Assembly: GCA_038329895.1 (NCBI GenBank)
Contig: JBBQNM010000003.1
Coordinates: 16,051 to 80,050, forward strand
Length of the DNA: 64,000 nt
Origin: Mayfieldus sp038329895
GTDB taxonomy: Bacteria; Actinomycetota; Thermoleophilia; Solirubrobacterales; 70-9
Direction of reading: 5' to 3'
Positions within the stretch are counted from its first letter, which is position 1, and each line of letters opens with the position of its first letter. Below the pieces are notes generated by a model. It did not search any database. It had not been told where the DNA came from and saw only the letters and a list, made by a program, of their open reading frames with translations. Below, in pieces: positions 50,406 to 59,433 of this stretch. A program made the position numbers and the translations under genes.

Positions 50406-52904
50406 TCAGCGCACGACGAGGTTTACGAGCTTGCCCGGCACGAAAATCTCCTTCACGACCACCGTGCCGTCGAGGTGGCGCTGAACCTTCTCGCTCTGCC
50501 GCGCCAGGATGATCACTTCGTCCTTCGGGGTGTCCACGGGCACCTCGATCCGGTCGCGAAGCTTGCCGTTCACCTGCACGGCGTAGATGATCGTGTCGGC
50601 GCTCAACGCCGCCGGATCGGCCTTCGGCCAGGGCTGCTCCCAGACCCGAACGCCGGTCAGCTGCTCGTAGACCTCGGCGCCCAGGTGGGGCGCGAAGAGG
50701 GAGATCAGCGAGGCGGCGGTCGCGGTGGCGAACCTGAGGCAGGCGTCTCCCACGGGATCGCCGTAGAGCGAGTCCTTGCACCGGTAGGCCTCGTTGACCA
50801 GCTCCATCACCGCCGAGATCGCGGTGTTGAACTGAAACCCGCGCTCGAAGTCCCGCGTCACCTTGTCGATCGCCCAATGGGTCTTGCGGAACAGGGTTCC
50901 CGCGTCACCGGAAGTCCCGTTCCTCGTTCCTCGTTCCTCGTTGCTGGGCTCGGTGCGCTCGGCGACCTCCTGGCCGAGCCGCCACAGCCGGGACATGAAC
51001 CGGTGCATGCCCTCGACCCCGTCGTCGGACCAGTCGGCGTCCTGGCTCGGTGGGCCGATGAACAGCACGTAGGAGCGCGCGGTGTCGGCGCCGTAGCGCT
51101 CGACGTAATCGGCGGGATCGACCGCATTGCCCTTCGACTTCGACATCTTTGCCCCGTCGCGGGTGATCATCCCGATCGTGAACAGGGCCTGGAACGGCTC
51201 CTCCACGTCAAGCAGGTCGAGGTCGGCGAGCGCCTTGGTGAAAAAGCGCGCGTACATCAGGTGCAGGATCGCGTGCTCGACGCCGCCGATGTATTGGTCG
51301 ACCGGCATCCAGGCGCGCAGCACGTCGCGGTCCCAGGCCGCCGCCTCGTTGCTGGCGTCGCAGTAGCGCAGGAAATACCAGGAGGAGTCGACGAAGGTGT
51401 CCATCGTGTCGGTCTCGCGCCGCGCCGCGCCGCCGCACTGCGGGCATTCGGTCGCGACCCAGTCCTCTGCGGCGGCCAGTGGGCTGCGCCCCTTGGGCGC
51501 GTAGTCCTCGACCTCGGGAAGCTCGACCGGCAGCTGGTCCTCCGGGACCGCGACGATGCCGCACTTCTCGCAATAGACGATCGGGATCGGGCAGCCCCAG
51601 TAGCGCTGCCGCGAGATCAGCCAGTCGCGGAGGCGATAGCTGACGGCGGCTTTGCCGAGGCCCTTCTCCTCGAGCCAGCCGGTGATCTTCTGGATCGCCT
51701 CGTCGGCGCGCACTCCGGTGAAGGGGCCCGAATCGACGAGCACCTCATCCTCGGAGTGTTCGACATAGGCGGAATCCTCGGGGACATCTCCGTCGGGCGG
51801 CTCGACGACGCGTCGGATCGGCAGGTCGAATGCGGTCGCGAACTCGTAGTCGCGCTGGTCGTGCGCGGGAACCGCCATCACCGCCCCGGTGCCGTACTCC
51901 ATCAGCACGTAGTCGGAGACGAACATCGGGATCTGTTCGCCGTTGACGGGGTTGGTGACCGTGCGACCGAGCGGAACGCCGGTCTTCTCTCGGTCCTCGG
52001 CGCTTCGCTCCTCGGTCGATTCGCGCAGCGCCTTGTTGACGTAGTCGAGGACCCCAGCCTCAGCGTCGGTGCCGGCGACGAGCCGCTCGATCGCCGGATG
52101 CTCGGGCGCGAGGACGAAGAAGGTGGCGCCGAACAGCGTGTCGGGGCGGGTCGTGAAGACGGGGAAGTCGATGCCCAGCTCCTCGCAGCGGAATACGACC
52201 TCGGCGCCCTCCGAGCGACCGATCCAGTTTCGCTGCATCGTCTTCACGTGCTCGGACCACTCGATCGCCTCGAGGTCGTTGAGCAGCCGGTCGGCGTAGT
52301 CGGTGATGCGGAAGAACCACTGCTCGAGCTGGCGCGCCTCGACCTCGGTCCCGCAGCGCTCGCAGCGTCCGTCGACGACCTGCTCGTTGGCGAGCACAGT
52401 CGCGTCCTTGGGGCACCACTTGACCGCCGCGTCCTGGCGGTACGCGAGACCGCGCTCGAACAGCTTCAGAAAGATCCACTGGGTCCAGCGGTAGTAGGCG
52501 GGCTCGTGGGTGGAGAGCTCGCGGCTCCAGTCGATCGAGACCCCCCAGCGGCGGAACTGGCGCTGGAAGGAGGCGATCGCGGCTGCGGTCGAGTCGCGTG
52601 GATGCTCGCCGGTCTGGATCGCGTGGTTCTCGGCCGGGAGGCCGAACGCGTCGTAGCCCATCGGATGGATGACCCGAAAGCCGTTGCGCCGCTGGTAGTG
52701 GGCGACTGCGTCGCCGACCGAGTAGACCTTGAGGTGGCCGATGTGGGGCTCGCCGGAGGGATAGGGCAGCATCTCGAGCACGTAGGACTTCGGCTTCGAC
52801 TCGTCGAAGCCGGGCTGACCAGGGTTGGGAACCTCCCAGGTGTGCTCTGACTCCCAGACCTCCTGCCAGCGGCGCTCGATCGCGTTCGGGTCGTAGCTGC
52901 TCAT
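50406..52904 (-). CDS. leuS: Leucyl-tRNA synthetase
   Basis: 832 residues, normal length. HIGH-type motif PYPSGEPHIGHLKVYSVGD, the CP1 editing domain (about 220-400; TTRPDTLFGATF, GTGAVMAVPAHDQRDYEFA), zinc-type cysteines (CPQCGG, YCEKCG), the KMSKSKGN loop, and the anticodon-binding C-terminus. A heptamer repeat at 50919-50946 encodes SNEERGTRNGTSG in the anticodon-domain linker. No T-box-like leader was seen in the 179 bp upstream. The ATG lies in TCATATCAGG. Confidence 0.98.
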   Translation of the reverse strand: MSSYDPNAIERRWQEVWESEHTWEVPNPGQPGFDESKPKSYVLEMLPYPSGEPHIGHLKVYSVGDAVAHYQRRNGFRVIHPMGYDAFGLPAENHAIQTGEHPRDSTAAAIASFQRQFRRWGVSIDWSRELSTHEPAYYRWTQWIFLKLFERGLAYRQDAAVKWCPKDATVLANEQVVDGRCERCGTEVEARQLEQWFFRITDYADRLLNDLEAIEWSEHVKTMQRNWIGRSEGAEVVFRCEELGIDFPVFTTRPDTLFGATFFVLAPEHPAIERLVAGTDAEAGVLDYVNKALRESTEERSAEDREKTGVPLGRTVTNPVNGEQIPMFVSDYVLMEYGTGAVMAVPAHDQRDYEFATAFDLPIRRVVEPPDGDVPEDSAYVEHSEDEVLVDSGPFTGVRADEAIQKITGWLEEKGLGKAAVSYRLRDWLISRQRYWGCPIPIVYCEKCGIVAVPEDQLPVELPEVEDYAPKGRSPLAAAEDWVATECPQCGGAARRETDTMDTFVDSSWYFLRYCDASNEAAAWDRDVLRAWMPVDQYIGGVEHAILHLMYARFFTKALADLDLLDVEEPFQALFTIGMITRDGAKMSKSKGNAVDPADYVERYGADTARSYVLFIGPPSQDADWSDDGVEGMHRFMSRLWRLGQEVAERTEPSNEERGTRNGTSGDAGTLFRKTHWAIDKVTRDFERGFQFNTAISAVMELVNEAYRCKDSLYGDPVGDACLRFATATAASLISLFAPHLGAEVYEQLTGVRVWEQPWPKADPAALSADTIIYAVQVNGKLRDRIEVPVDTPKDEVIILARQSEKVQRHLDGTVVVKEIFVPGKLVNLVVR
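50919..50946. repeat. Heptamer repeat copy D (inside leuS)
   Basis: Three perfect GTTCCTC units and one degenerate GTTGCTG. Translated in leuS it gives the NEERGTRN stretch, between the KMSKS-domain and the anticodon-binding helices, where LeuRS sequences vary. It keeps the frame. Confidence 0.8.
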
Positions 52905-53083
52905 ATCAGGACCAATACATGTTTCTCGCCTCGCAATCGGGCGCTTCGCACCCTCTGCTCCGCGCCAGCATCAACGCGATTATTGCGGGCGCCCGGACGG
53001 CCGGCAGCCAGCGGCCCGCTCTTTACGCCGCGCAAGCGGCGGCGTGCGAGATGCACGTCGCCGCGTAGGCCGATCGGCGGGGC
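52905..53083. other. Intergenic stretch with degenerate REP-like hairpin
   Basis: 179 bp between the leuS start and the truncated VOC gene. It contains GCCGC-GCAA-GCGGC (about 53027-53040) followed by a GATGCACGT spacer similar to that in the other REP-like elements; it is probably a decayed copy. No ORF is convincing. The leuS promoter should lie here but was not pinpointed. Confidence 0.4.
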
Positions 53084-53384
53084 CTAGGAAGAGCCGAGGC
53101 CGATCACGTGTCCCTCGGGATCGGCGAATTGCGCGATCTGCCCGTTGGGGATGTCCATCGGCTCGGTCAAACGCCTGCCCCCCAACGACTCCGCCTTCGA
53201 GAGGGCGGCGTCGAGATCGTCGACCCCGACATCGAAGGTCACGTGACCTTCGATGCCGTCGCGCGCCTTTCCGATTCCGCCGCCGATGCCACCGTCCTCG
53301 GCCTCGACCATCGAGTACGGCTCTCCACTGGCGCTGGGGATGTCGCTGGTCTTCCACCCAAACAGCTCGGTGTAGAAGGACGCG
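53084..53384 (-). pseudogene. VOC-family (glyoxalase-like) protein, 5'-truncated
   Basis: The frame reads ASASFYTELFGWKTSDIPSA, then YSMVEAEDGG and a second half with HVTFDVGVDDLDAAL and FADPEGHVIGLGSS, clear VOC/glyoxalase sequence. Homology begins right after an in-frame TGA within the end of the SpoIIM-like gene, so the first roughly 20 residues (beta strand 1 and metal-binding start) and any start codon are missing. The first available ATG (53311) would give only 75 residues. It looks like a deletion remnant butted against the neighbour. Confidence 0.7.
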
Positions 53385-54092
53385 CTAGCTCACGATCGGG
53401 GAGATCGAGATCAGGATCTGGGGCCAGAGGAAGACCTCGATCAGCGCCGCGACGAGCAGCATCGGGACCGCGATCGCGACGGTGACGAAAGTGGCGGCGA
53501 GCAGCTGGTTCCACTCTCCCTTACGGCTGGCGAGGATCCACGCGGCGAGCGGCAGGAAGAGGGCGGTCAGCTCGATCAGCGCCTGAGGCAGGACGCTGAG
53601 GATCACCTGGCCGTTGCTGATGTGGAGGTGGTAGGCGAGGGTCGAGGCCTGAAAGCCGAGGGTCAGAGCCTGGATCGAGAGCGAGAAGAAGGTCACGCCG
53701 ATCACGAAGGCGATCGCGAACTCGCCCGCCTTCACGTGGACCCAACGGGAGAAGCCGGTGCGCGTTTGAGCCGCGATCGGCATTGAGGCGCCGGCGATGA
53801 ACCCGGCGACGCAAGCCGTGGCGTGGAAGGCCAGGACCGCCCCGTTGCGCAGGAGGATGTGCAGGTAGTCAGAGAGGTCAACCGGATGGGTGACACCCGC
53901 GAGCGTGATCCGCGAGATGTCCGGTGTGACGAGGTTGGCGACGGCCCAGGTTGCGCCGAGCAACGTGCAGGCGATCGCCAGGCTCAGCGCCGCCCAACCG
54001 CCGAGCACCGACCAGCGCCCCCGCTGCCAGGTTTCGAAGGTGCCGCGCGTGTCGCGCAAACCCTGCGCGAGAACGTAATCGCTGGCGCTCAT
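53385..54092 (-). CDS. SpoIIM/DUF95-like integral membrane protein
   Basis: 235 residues with six predicted membrane helices. Family features are GAVLAFHATACVAGFIAGAS and LPQALIELTALFLPLAAWI, the conserved PH/Q-xxxE-L segment of SpoIIM. In spore formers SpoIIM takes part in engulfment; the family is widespread in non-sporulators with unknown roles, so sporulation should not be inferred. It starts 124 nt downstream of the tRNA on the same strand; its stop touches the truncated VOC frame. Confidence 0.82.
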   Translation of the reverse strand: MSASDYVLAQGLRDTRGTFETWQRGRWSVLGGWAALSLAIACTLLGATWAVANLVTPDISRITLAGVTHPVDLSDYLHILLRNGAVLAFHATACVAGFIAGASMPIAAQTRTGFSRWVHVKAGEFAIAFVIGVTFFSLSIQALTLGFQASTLAYHLHISNGQVILSVLPQALIELTALFLPLAAWILASRKGEWNQLLAATFVTVAIAVPMLLVAALIEVFLWPQILISISPIVS

Positions 54093-54212
54093 CGTTGATT
54101 GATCGGCAGGCAGGAGGATTTGTTGAGCCGCCGAGTTGGGTTTGAGGGTTGTCCCTCAGGCGGAACTGGTGGGCGCCAACCGTGGACGAGCCGCCCGACG
54201 GCGCGTCGTTTG

Positions 54213-54288
<76 letters not shown>

Positions 54289-54325
54289 AGAGGGACAGAA
54301 TTCTAAGGCCCGTTACCGCTGGCGC

Positions 54326-54730
54326 TCAGTCGCTCCACCAGCCCGGCGTCATCTCGCCGTCGGTGGCCGCGTTGGGGCCGGTGTTGGGCGCGCCGACCGC
54401 GAGCAACTCGGCGCCGTCGGGTCCCGCCTCGAAGCCGCGCATCATCTCGGGTGGCACGCGGATCACGTCCCACTGCTTGACCTCGATGACCTCGTCCTCG
54501 ATCTTCGCCCTCCCGCCGCCGCTGACAACGACATAGAACTCCTCCTGCTCCTTCTGCCGGTGGCCAAACGGCACGCGGAAGCCGGGCGCCAGCCGCTGAT
54601 AGCTCATCCCCGACTTCTCCAGTCCGAGGTTGCCGGTTGCGAAGCGAGCCTCGATGTTCGGTGCGAGACCGAAGTCCTCAGCGGAGTCCTTGACGTCGTC
54701 CTTCAGGTTGACCTTCGTGTAGCCGGGCAT
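54326..54730 (-). CDS. Cupin-domain protein
   Basis: 134 residues. The start is set by a strong AAGGAGG 8 nt upstream. A single cupin with GHRQKEQEEFYVVVSGGGRA (His and Glu positions of motif 1) and DVIRVPPEMMRGFEAG (motif 2, lacking the usual His), so metal binding is uncertain. It precedes the tRNA gene by about 37 bp. Function unknown; sequence differs from the cupin at 50 kb. Confidence 0.82.
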   Translation of the reverse strand: MPGYTKVNLKDDVKDSAEDFGLAPNIEARFATGNLGLEKSGMSYQRLAPGFRVPFGHRQKEQEEFYVVVSGGGRAKIEDEVIEVKQWDVIRVPPEMMRGFEAGPDGAELLAVGAPNTGPNAATDGEMTPGWWSD

Positions 54731-54805
54731 GGCATCTACCTCCTTGCAGGCGAGCGGGACGGGCGCAAGTCTGCCACGACCCGCCCAGTGCCGAGACCAG
54801 CCGCT

Positions 54806-55489
54806 CTAGGCGGCTTCGGCTTCGTCATCGAGATCGAGGACGACGCGGTCCTGGTCCGTCCTGCGAACCCGGAAGTCCATCGGCGACCGCTGCTCCAGCT
54901 CGTGCAGCAACTCGACCGGCTCGTTGAGCCGCATCGACAGCGTCGCCCGCCCCTCGGAGAACTTGCGCACCGAGATCTCCGACGTCGCGCCGATGTTCGC
55001 CGCCGCATCCTCGAACCCAACCAACTGTGAGAAGTCCCCGAGGGGACCTATCTCCACCTCGACGATCCCTTCGAACAGCTCCGGCGCCAATCGCGCGGCG
55101 CCCCGCTCCTCGGCGATCGAATCGGTGCCGTTGGACGGCTGCTGCTCGATCGCGATTCGCTCCGCGATCTCCCCCACCTTGCGGCTGATCTCGACCGCGT
55201 CGGCCAGCGCCTTCATGCGAATCCTTGTCGCCTGGCCGCGAGCCTGTGCGTGGATCTCCTCGACGCGCATCGCCACCGTCTGCAGGGCGTTGAGACTACG
55301 GTCGTGGCGAGCGTTGGCTTCCCGAAGCGCATCACGCAAACCGTCCATCTCGCGCTCGCGCCCCAGCAGCATTTCCGAGAGTGCGAGCATCTCGCGCTCG
55401 AGCTCACCGACGCGGACATCACGGGAGTTGACGGCCGCATCAACCTCTGCGCGCCGGTAGCCGAGGAAAGCCCTCCGGAAGCTACCCAT
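54806..55489 (-). CDS. DivIVA-like coiled-coil protein
   Basis: 227 residues from ATG 55489; an in-frame TTG three codons earlier is less likely. It opens SFRRAFLGYRRAEVDAAV, matching the DivIVA N-terminal motif (FxxxxxGYxxxEVD) that binds curved membrane. A coiled coil of heptads follows (about 25-105; LEREMLALSEMLLGREREMD). The C-terminal 100 residues are acidic with beta character and no recognised domain. Possibly a polar or septal scaffold, inferred from the motif only. Lies 92 bp downstream of rsfS. Confidence 0.65.
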   Translation of the reverse strand: MGSFRRAFLGYRRAEVDAAVNSRDVRVGELEREMLALSEMLLGREREMDGLRDALREANARHDRSLNALQTVAMRVEEIHAQARGQATRIRMKALADAVEISRKVGEIAERIAIEQQPSNGTDSIAEERGAARLAPELFEGIVEVEIGPLGDFSQLVGFEDAAANIGATSEISVRKFSEGRATLSMRLNEPVELLHELEQRSPMDFRVRRTDQDRVVLDLDDEAEAA

Positions 55490-55581
55490 GGGCGGCAAGC
55501 TAGGGGCGTGGTCGGACGCTATTTCGTCACATCCGACGCGAGGTCGAACACCTGTTCGGCTGAGCCGGCCCCAGGCGTGAA

Positions 55582-55965
55582 TCAGGCACGCGCGGCGCGG
55601 TGCTCCAGCGCCTCTCCGGCGAGACCCAGCTCAAGCCGCGGGGCGTCCCCCCACAGCAGTTCGAGCCGGTAGCGGTCCCGTGGCTCGGGCGTGAACACGT
55701 GCAGCACGCAGTCCAGATAGTCCAGCACCGCCCAACCGGCCGCCGGTCCCCCCTCCACCTGGCGCGGCATCAGTTCCTCGTCGCGCTTCAGGCGCAATCC
55801 CACCTCGTCGGCGATCGCAGCGGCTTGGCGCTCGTTGCGCCCCGTGCAGATGACCAGGAAGTCGGTGTAGGAAACGAGCTCGCGCATGTCGAGCGCGACG
55901 ATCTCCGTCGCACCCTTTGAGTCGGCCAGCTCAGCCAGCCTGCGGGCCAGAGCCTCGGAATCCAT
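55582..55965 (-). CDS. rsfS: Ribosomal silencing factor RsfS
   Basis: 127 residues. Conserved stretches: ALDMRELVSYTDFLVICTGRNERQ, GGPAAGWAVLDYLDCVLHVFTPEPRDRY and LELLWGDAPRL. RsfS binds L14 and keeps 50S subunits from joining when nutrients are scarce. Its start overlaps the nadD stop by one base, the usual nadD-rsfS pair. Confidence 0.95.
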   Translation of the reverse strand: MDSEALARRLAELADSKGATEIVALDMRELVSYTDFLVICTGRNERQAAAIADEVGLRLKRDEELMPRQVEGGPAAGWAVLDYLDCVLHVFTPEPRDRYRLELLWGDAPRLELGLAGEALEHRAARA

Positions 55966-56546
55966 CAGCGCGAGTAGATCCCCTTCTCCTCGATGAACCG
56001 GGCCACCTGCTCGGGAACGACGTAGCGCAACGGCCGTCCAGCCTTGGCGCGCTCCCGCGCCGCCGACGAGGAGATCCCGAACTCGGGCATCTCGAGCATC
56101 TCGCAGCGCCCGTTGGCCCCGAGGCTGCGGAGGACCGCTGCCACGTCGGCCTCCGAGATCCCGGCGCGGCGGGCGATCGCCAGCCGCGCCAGCTCCACGA
56201 CCCGCTCGGGGTTGCGCCAGCTCTCCAACCCGACTGCCGCGTCCGCCCCCATCACGAACACCAGGCTGTCGTCCCCTTGCTCGGCAAGTTGCTCCAAGGT
56301 CTCATAGGTGTAGGACGGTCCGTCGCGCTCGAACTCCAGGGTCGAGACGACGAAGCGCTCGTCGTCGGTCGCCGCCAAGCGGGTCATCGCCAACCGCAGC
56401 TCGGCGCCGGGATCGTCGATGATCCGCTTGTGGGGAGCCTGCCCGGTGGGGACGAACAGCACCCGATCGAGGTCGAGCTGCCAGAGCGCCTCCTGCGCAA
56501 GAGCCAGGTGCCCAAGATGCGGCGGGTTGAAAGCCGATCCGAGAAT
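55965..56546 (-). CDS. nadD: Nicotinate-mononucleotide adenylyltransferase; start codon not canonical
   Basis: Conserved sequence starts at GILGSAFNPPHLGHLALAQE, the nucleotide-binding (T/H)xGH region, and continues through VLFVPTGQAPHK, YTYETLEQLAE, VFVMGADAAVGL and FGISSSAARERAKAG, about 193 residues, the normal size. Yet between the upstream in-frame TGA and this region there is no ATG, GTG or TTG; the first is GTG 56462, which would delete the active site. The start given (ATT 56546) is where homology begins, not a proven start. It makes NaAD from NaMN. It follows proA by 22 nt. Confidence 0.85.
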   Translation of the reverse strand: MLGSAFNPPHLGHLALAQEALWQLDLDRVLFVPTGQAPHKRIIDDPGAELRLAMTRLAATDDERFVVSTLEFERDGPSYTYETLEQLAEQGDDSLVFVMGADAAVGLESWRNPERVVELARLAIARRAGISEADVAAVLRSLGANGRCEMLEMPEFGISSSAARERAKAGRPLRYVVPEQVARFIEEKGIYSR

Positions 56547-56568
56547 GCCGACCGCAGCGACCGGACCT

Positions 56569-57834
56569 CTACCCCTTCGTCTGCCCGTCCCCGCGGGCGA
56601 CGTACTTGTAGGTGGTCAACTCGCGCAGGCCAACCGGCCCGCGCGCATGAAGCTTCTGGGTCGAGTTGCCGATCTCGGCCCCCATCCCGTACTCGAAGCC
56701 GTCGGTGAAGCGGGTCGAGGCGTTTACGTAGACGGCGGCCGCGTCGACCCCGGTCGTGAACTCCTCGGCCGCCTGGTCGCTGGATGTGACTATCGCCTCC
56801 GAATGGCCGGTGCCGTGGCGGTTTATGTGGTCGATCGCCTCCTGCTCGGAATCGACGACCCCAACCGTCATCTTCATGTCCAGGTACTCGGTGTCCCAGT
56901 CCTCGGCCGTGGCCGCGTCAACCTTCGCGTCGCCCGCGTTCTCGCGCACCCGCTCGTCGCCGACCAGCTCGACTCCGGCGTCGTGCAGATCGCCGAGGAT
57001 TGCGGGCAGAAAGGCTGGCGCAATGATCGCGTTGACGAGCAGCGTCTCGGCCGAGTTGCAGACCCCCGGCCGATCGACCTTGGCGTCGTAGGCGACCCGG
57101 CGCGCCATCTCCAGATCGGCGTCGTCATGGACGTAGACGTGACAGTTGCCGGCCGCCGCGTAGATCACCGGCACCGTCGCAACCTCCTTCAGGGCCGCCT
57201 TCAGCCCCTCGCCGCCGCGCGGGATCAGCAGATCGACCAACTCGTCCTGGATCGCCAGCTCGGCCAGGCCGCCGTGGTCGCCGGCCGGCAGCAGGACGAC
57301 CGCGTCCTCGGGCAGACCGGTGTCGGCCAGCGCCTCACGCACGATCGCAGCCAGGGCGCCGTTGGACCGCTCGGCGTAGCTGGAGCCGCGCAGCACAATC
57401 GCATTGCCACTCTTGATCGTCAGCGCCGCACAGTCAATGGTCACGTTGGGCCGCGCCTCATAGACGACCGCGACGACGCCGAGCGGCACGCGGACTCGGC
57501 GCAACTCGATGCCGCTGGCGATCGTGCGCGCCTCGATCTCCTCACCAACCGGGTCGGGCAGCGCGACGATCTCCGTGATCCCTTCGGCCATCGCGCTCAC
57601 GCGCCCCTGGTCGAGGGTGAGTCGGTCGCGAAGCGCGCTATTGAGCCCGGCGGCGCGCTCGTCGGCGAGGTCGGCCGCATTGGCCTCCAGCACGTCGGCG
57701 CTGCGTTCGGCAAGCAGCTCGGCCGTGCGCCGCAGCGCCGCGTCCTTGGCCTTCGTGGAAGCGACGGCTAGCTGACGCGACGCCTGCTTGGCGGCGGCAC
57801 AGCTCGCGGCGACGCTCTTCACCGTGGTGGCCAT
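56569..57834 (-). CDS. proA: Gamma-glutamyl phosphate reductase
   Basis: 421 residues from ATG 57834; the frame to 57861 adds no conserved sequence. Aldehyde-dehydrogenase fold: RVPLGVVAVVYEARPNVTID, LRGSSYAERSN, LLIPRGGEGL, the catalytic Cys in DRPGVCNSAETLLV and NASTRFTDGFEYGMGAEIG. It makes glutamate semialdehyde for proline. It comes 49 nt after proB in the same operon. Confidence 0.97.
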   Translation of the reverse strand: MATTVKSVAASCAAAKQASRQLAVASTKAKDAALRRTAELLAERSADVLEANAADLADERAAGLNSALRDRLTLDQGRVSAMAEGITEIVALPDPVGEEIEARTIASGIELRRVRVPLGVVAVVYEARPNVTIDCAALTIKSGNAIVLRGSSYAERSNGALAAIVREALADTGLPEDAVVLLPAGDHGGLAELAIQDELVDLLIPRGGEGLKAALKEVATVPVIYAAAGNCHVYVHDDADLEMARRVAYDAKVDRPGVCNSAETLLVNAIIAPAFLPAILGDLHDAGVELVGDERVRENAGDAKVDAATAEDWDTEYLDMKMTVGVVDSEQEAIDHINRHGTGHSEAIVTSSDQAAEEFTTGVDAAAVYVNASTRFTDGFEYGMGAEIGNSTQKLHARGPVGLRELTTYKYVARGDGQTKG

Positions 57835-57883
57835 TTCGGAGCTAAGGGTAGCCGCCCGCACGCCCGGTGCCGGGCGCGGATGC

Positions 57884-58972
57884 TCAGGCGACGACGAAGT
57901 AGTCGCGGTGCACGGCCTCCTCGGCCGCGTGGGGCATCAGCTCGCGTACCTGGGCGCTGTTGAGACCCTGGATACGCCGCATCTCCTCGGCCGAGTAGTT
58001 GCTGATCCCCTTGCCGACCACATCGCCATCGACCACGACCTCGACCGCCTCACCGGCCTCGAAGCTTCCCTGCACCGCGGTGATGCCGACTGGGAGCAAA
58101 CTGCTTCCACGCTCGCGAAGAACCTTCGCGGCGCCTTCGTCGACCGCAAGCTGCCCACGGGCCGGCTTGCCGTAGCGCAACCACAGCTTGAAGCTGGAGG
58201 TCTTGGTGGGGTTGGGCGCGAAGCGCGTGCCCACCCGCTCCCCCGCCGCGGCTGCGGTCAGGGTTTCGGGTGCGGTGCCGTCGCAGATCACCGCCGCGAT
58301 CCCCGCCTCGCTCGCCATCTCTGCGGCGGCCACCTTGCTGCGCATCCCACCGAGACCGAACGGGGAGGTACGGTCACCGATCTCGTAGCCCTCCAGCTGG
58401 CTGAAGTCGGACACCTCATCGACCAGCTCGGCCGATGAGTCCAGTCGCGGGTCTGCCGTGTGCAGTCCCTCGATGTCGGTGAGCAGTACCAGCAGCCGCG
58501 CATCGAGCAGGATCGCCACCTGGGCCGAGAGGAAGTCGTTGTCGCCGAAAGTGATCTCGTCGGTCGCCGTGGTGTCGTTCTCGTTGACCACCGGTACGAC
58601 GTCCCAGGCGAGCAGCCTGCGCAGCGTCTGGCGCGCGTTGAGGTAGTTGGTTCGGGCCGCGATGTCCGACGCGGTGAGCAGAACCTGCGCCGATCGCACC
58701 CCATGTTCGGCGAGGCGCTGCTCGTAGGCGCGGAAGAGGTCGCCCTGCCCGACCGCCGAGGCCGCCTGCAGCTCGTCCATCGCGCCCGGCCGCTGGCCCA
58801 GCTCCAGCAGCCGCATGCCGCGCGCGATCGCGCCCGAGGTGACCATGACCAGCTTCTCCCTTCCCTTCTCCAGCTCGGCGACCTGTGCGCAAACGCGATC
58901 GAGCACATCGCTGCGCAGCTCGCCGTTCTCGGCGGCGACGATCGAGGAACCCAGCTTGGCGACGACGGTCAT
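57884..58972 (-). CDS. proB: Glutamate 5-kinase with PUA domain
   Basis: 362 residues. Amino-acid-kinase domain (1-255) with VVAKLGSSIV, VTSGAIARGM, VNENDTTATDEITFGDND and GGMRSKVAAAEMA; C-terminal PUA domain (about 275-360; EVVVDGDVVGKGISNYSAEE). It phosphorylates glutamate, the proline-inhibited first step. Start is ATG 58972, 9 nt after the Nudix stop. Confidence 0.97.
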   Translation of the reverse strand: MTVVAKLGSSIVAAENGELRSDVLDRVCAQVAELEKGREKLVMVTSGAIARGMRLLELGQRPGAMDELQAASAVGQGDLFRAYEQRLAEHGVRSAQVLLTASDIAARTNYLNARQTLRRLLAWDVVPVVNENDTTATDEITFGDNDFLSAQVAILLDARLLVLLTDIEGLHTADPRLDSSAELVDEVSDFSQLEGYEIGDRTSPFGLGGMRSKVAAAEMASEAGIAAVICDGTAPETLTAAAAGERVGTRFAPNPTKTSSFKLWLRYGKPARGQLAVDEGAAKVLRERGSSLLPVGITAVQGSFEAGEAVEVVVDGDVVGKGISNYSAEEMRRIQGLNSAQVRELMPHAAEEAVHRDYFVVA

Positions 58973-58981
58973 GTGAAGAGT

Positions 58982-59407
58982 CTAGGAAGCTGCGAGCGCC
59001 TCGCCAACCAGCTTGGCGTCGTGCTCGTAGCTGAGCAGCTCCTGGGCGCCTTTCGGGTCCGACCAGCGCAACTCGTCAACCTCGGGGCCGGGCCGGAACT
59101 CGCCGTCGGTGGCGCGCATGAGCCAATAGCGGACCAGCTTGCTGCGGCCCTTGCGATCGCGGTAGTGGATCGAGCTCAGCTCCGGCCCCAGCTCGGCACG
59201 CATGCCGGTCTCCTCCTCGACCTCGCGCAGCGCCGCCTCCTCGAAGCTCTCGTCCCCGTCGAGCTTTCCCTTCGGCAGCGACCAGTCCTCGTACTTGGGG
59301 CGGTGGATCACCGCGACCTCAGGGCCGTCGGGGCCGGGACGCACCAGCACCCCACCGGCTGCACGCACTTCCGGGTTCTCGGTTGACTCGAGATCGGTCC
59401 GCGACAT
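58982..59407 (-). CDS. Nudix hydrolase (MutT1/Ap4A-like)
   Basis: 141 residues. The Nudix box GKLDGDESFEEAALREVEEETG (59290-59225 region) has the full GX5EX7REVxEExG pattern. An N-terminal AAGGVLVRPGPDGPEVAVIH and PKYEDWSLPKGKL resemble the N-terminal domain of mycobacterial MutT1 without its histidine-phosphatase domain. Substrate could be an oxidised nucleotide or dinucleoside polyphosphate. It sits between obgE and proB. Confidence 0.9.
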   Translation of the reverse strand: MSRTDLESTENPEVRAAGGVLVRPGPDGPEVAVIHRPKYEDWSLPKGKLDGDESFEEAALREVEEETGMRAELGPELSSIHYRDRKGRSKLVRYWLMRATDGEFRPGPEVDELRWSDPKGAQELLSYEHDAKLVGEALAAS

Positions 59408-59433
59408 GACTCAAATAGATTCGGGCGAGGCGC

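Noticed and set aside
50292..52850. An 852-residue plus-strand open frame
   Set aside because: It is wholly antisense to leuS, a GC-rich coding-frame shadow with no homology.
52905..53083. T-box leader before leuS
   Set aside because: No T-box core (TGGNACC-type) or specifier-stem layout visible.
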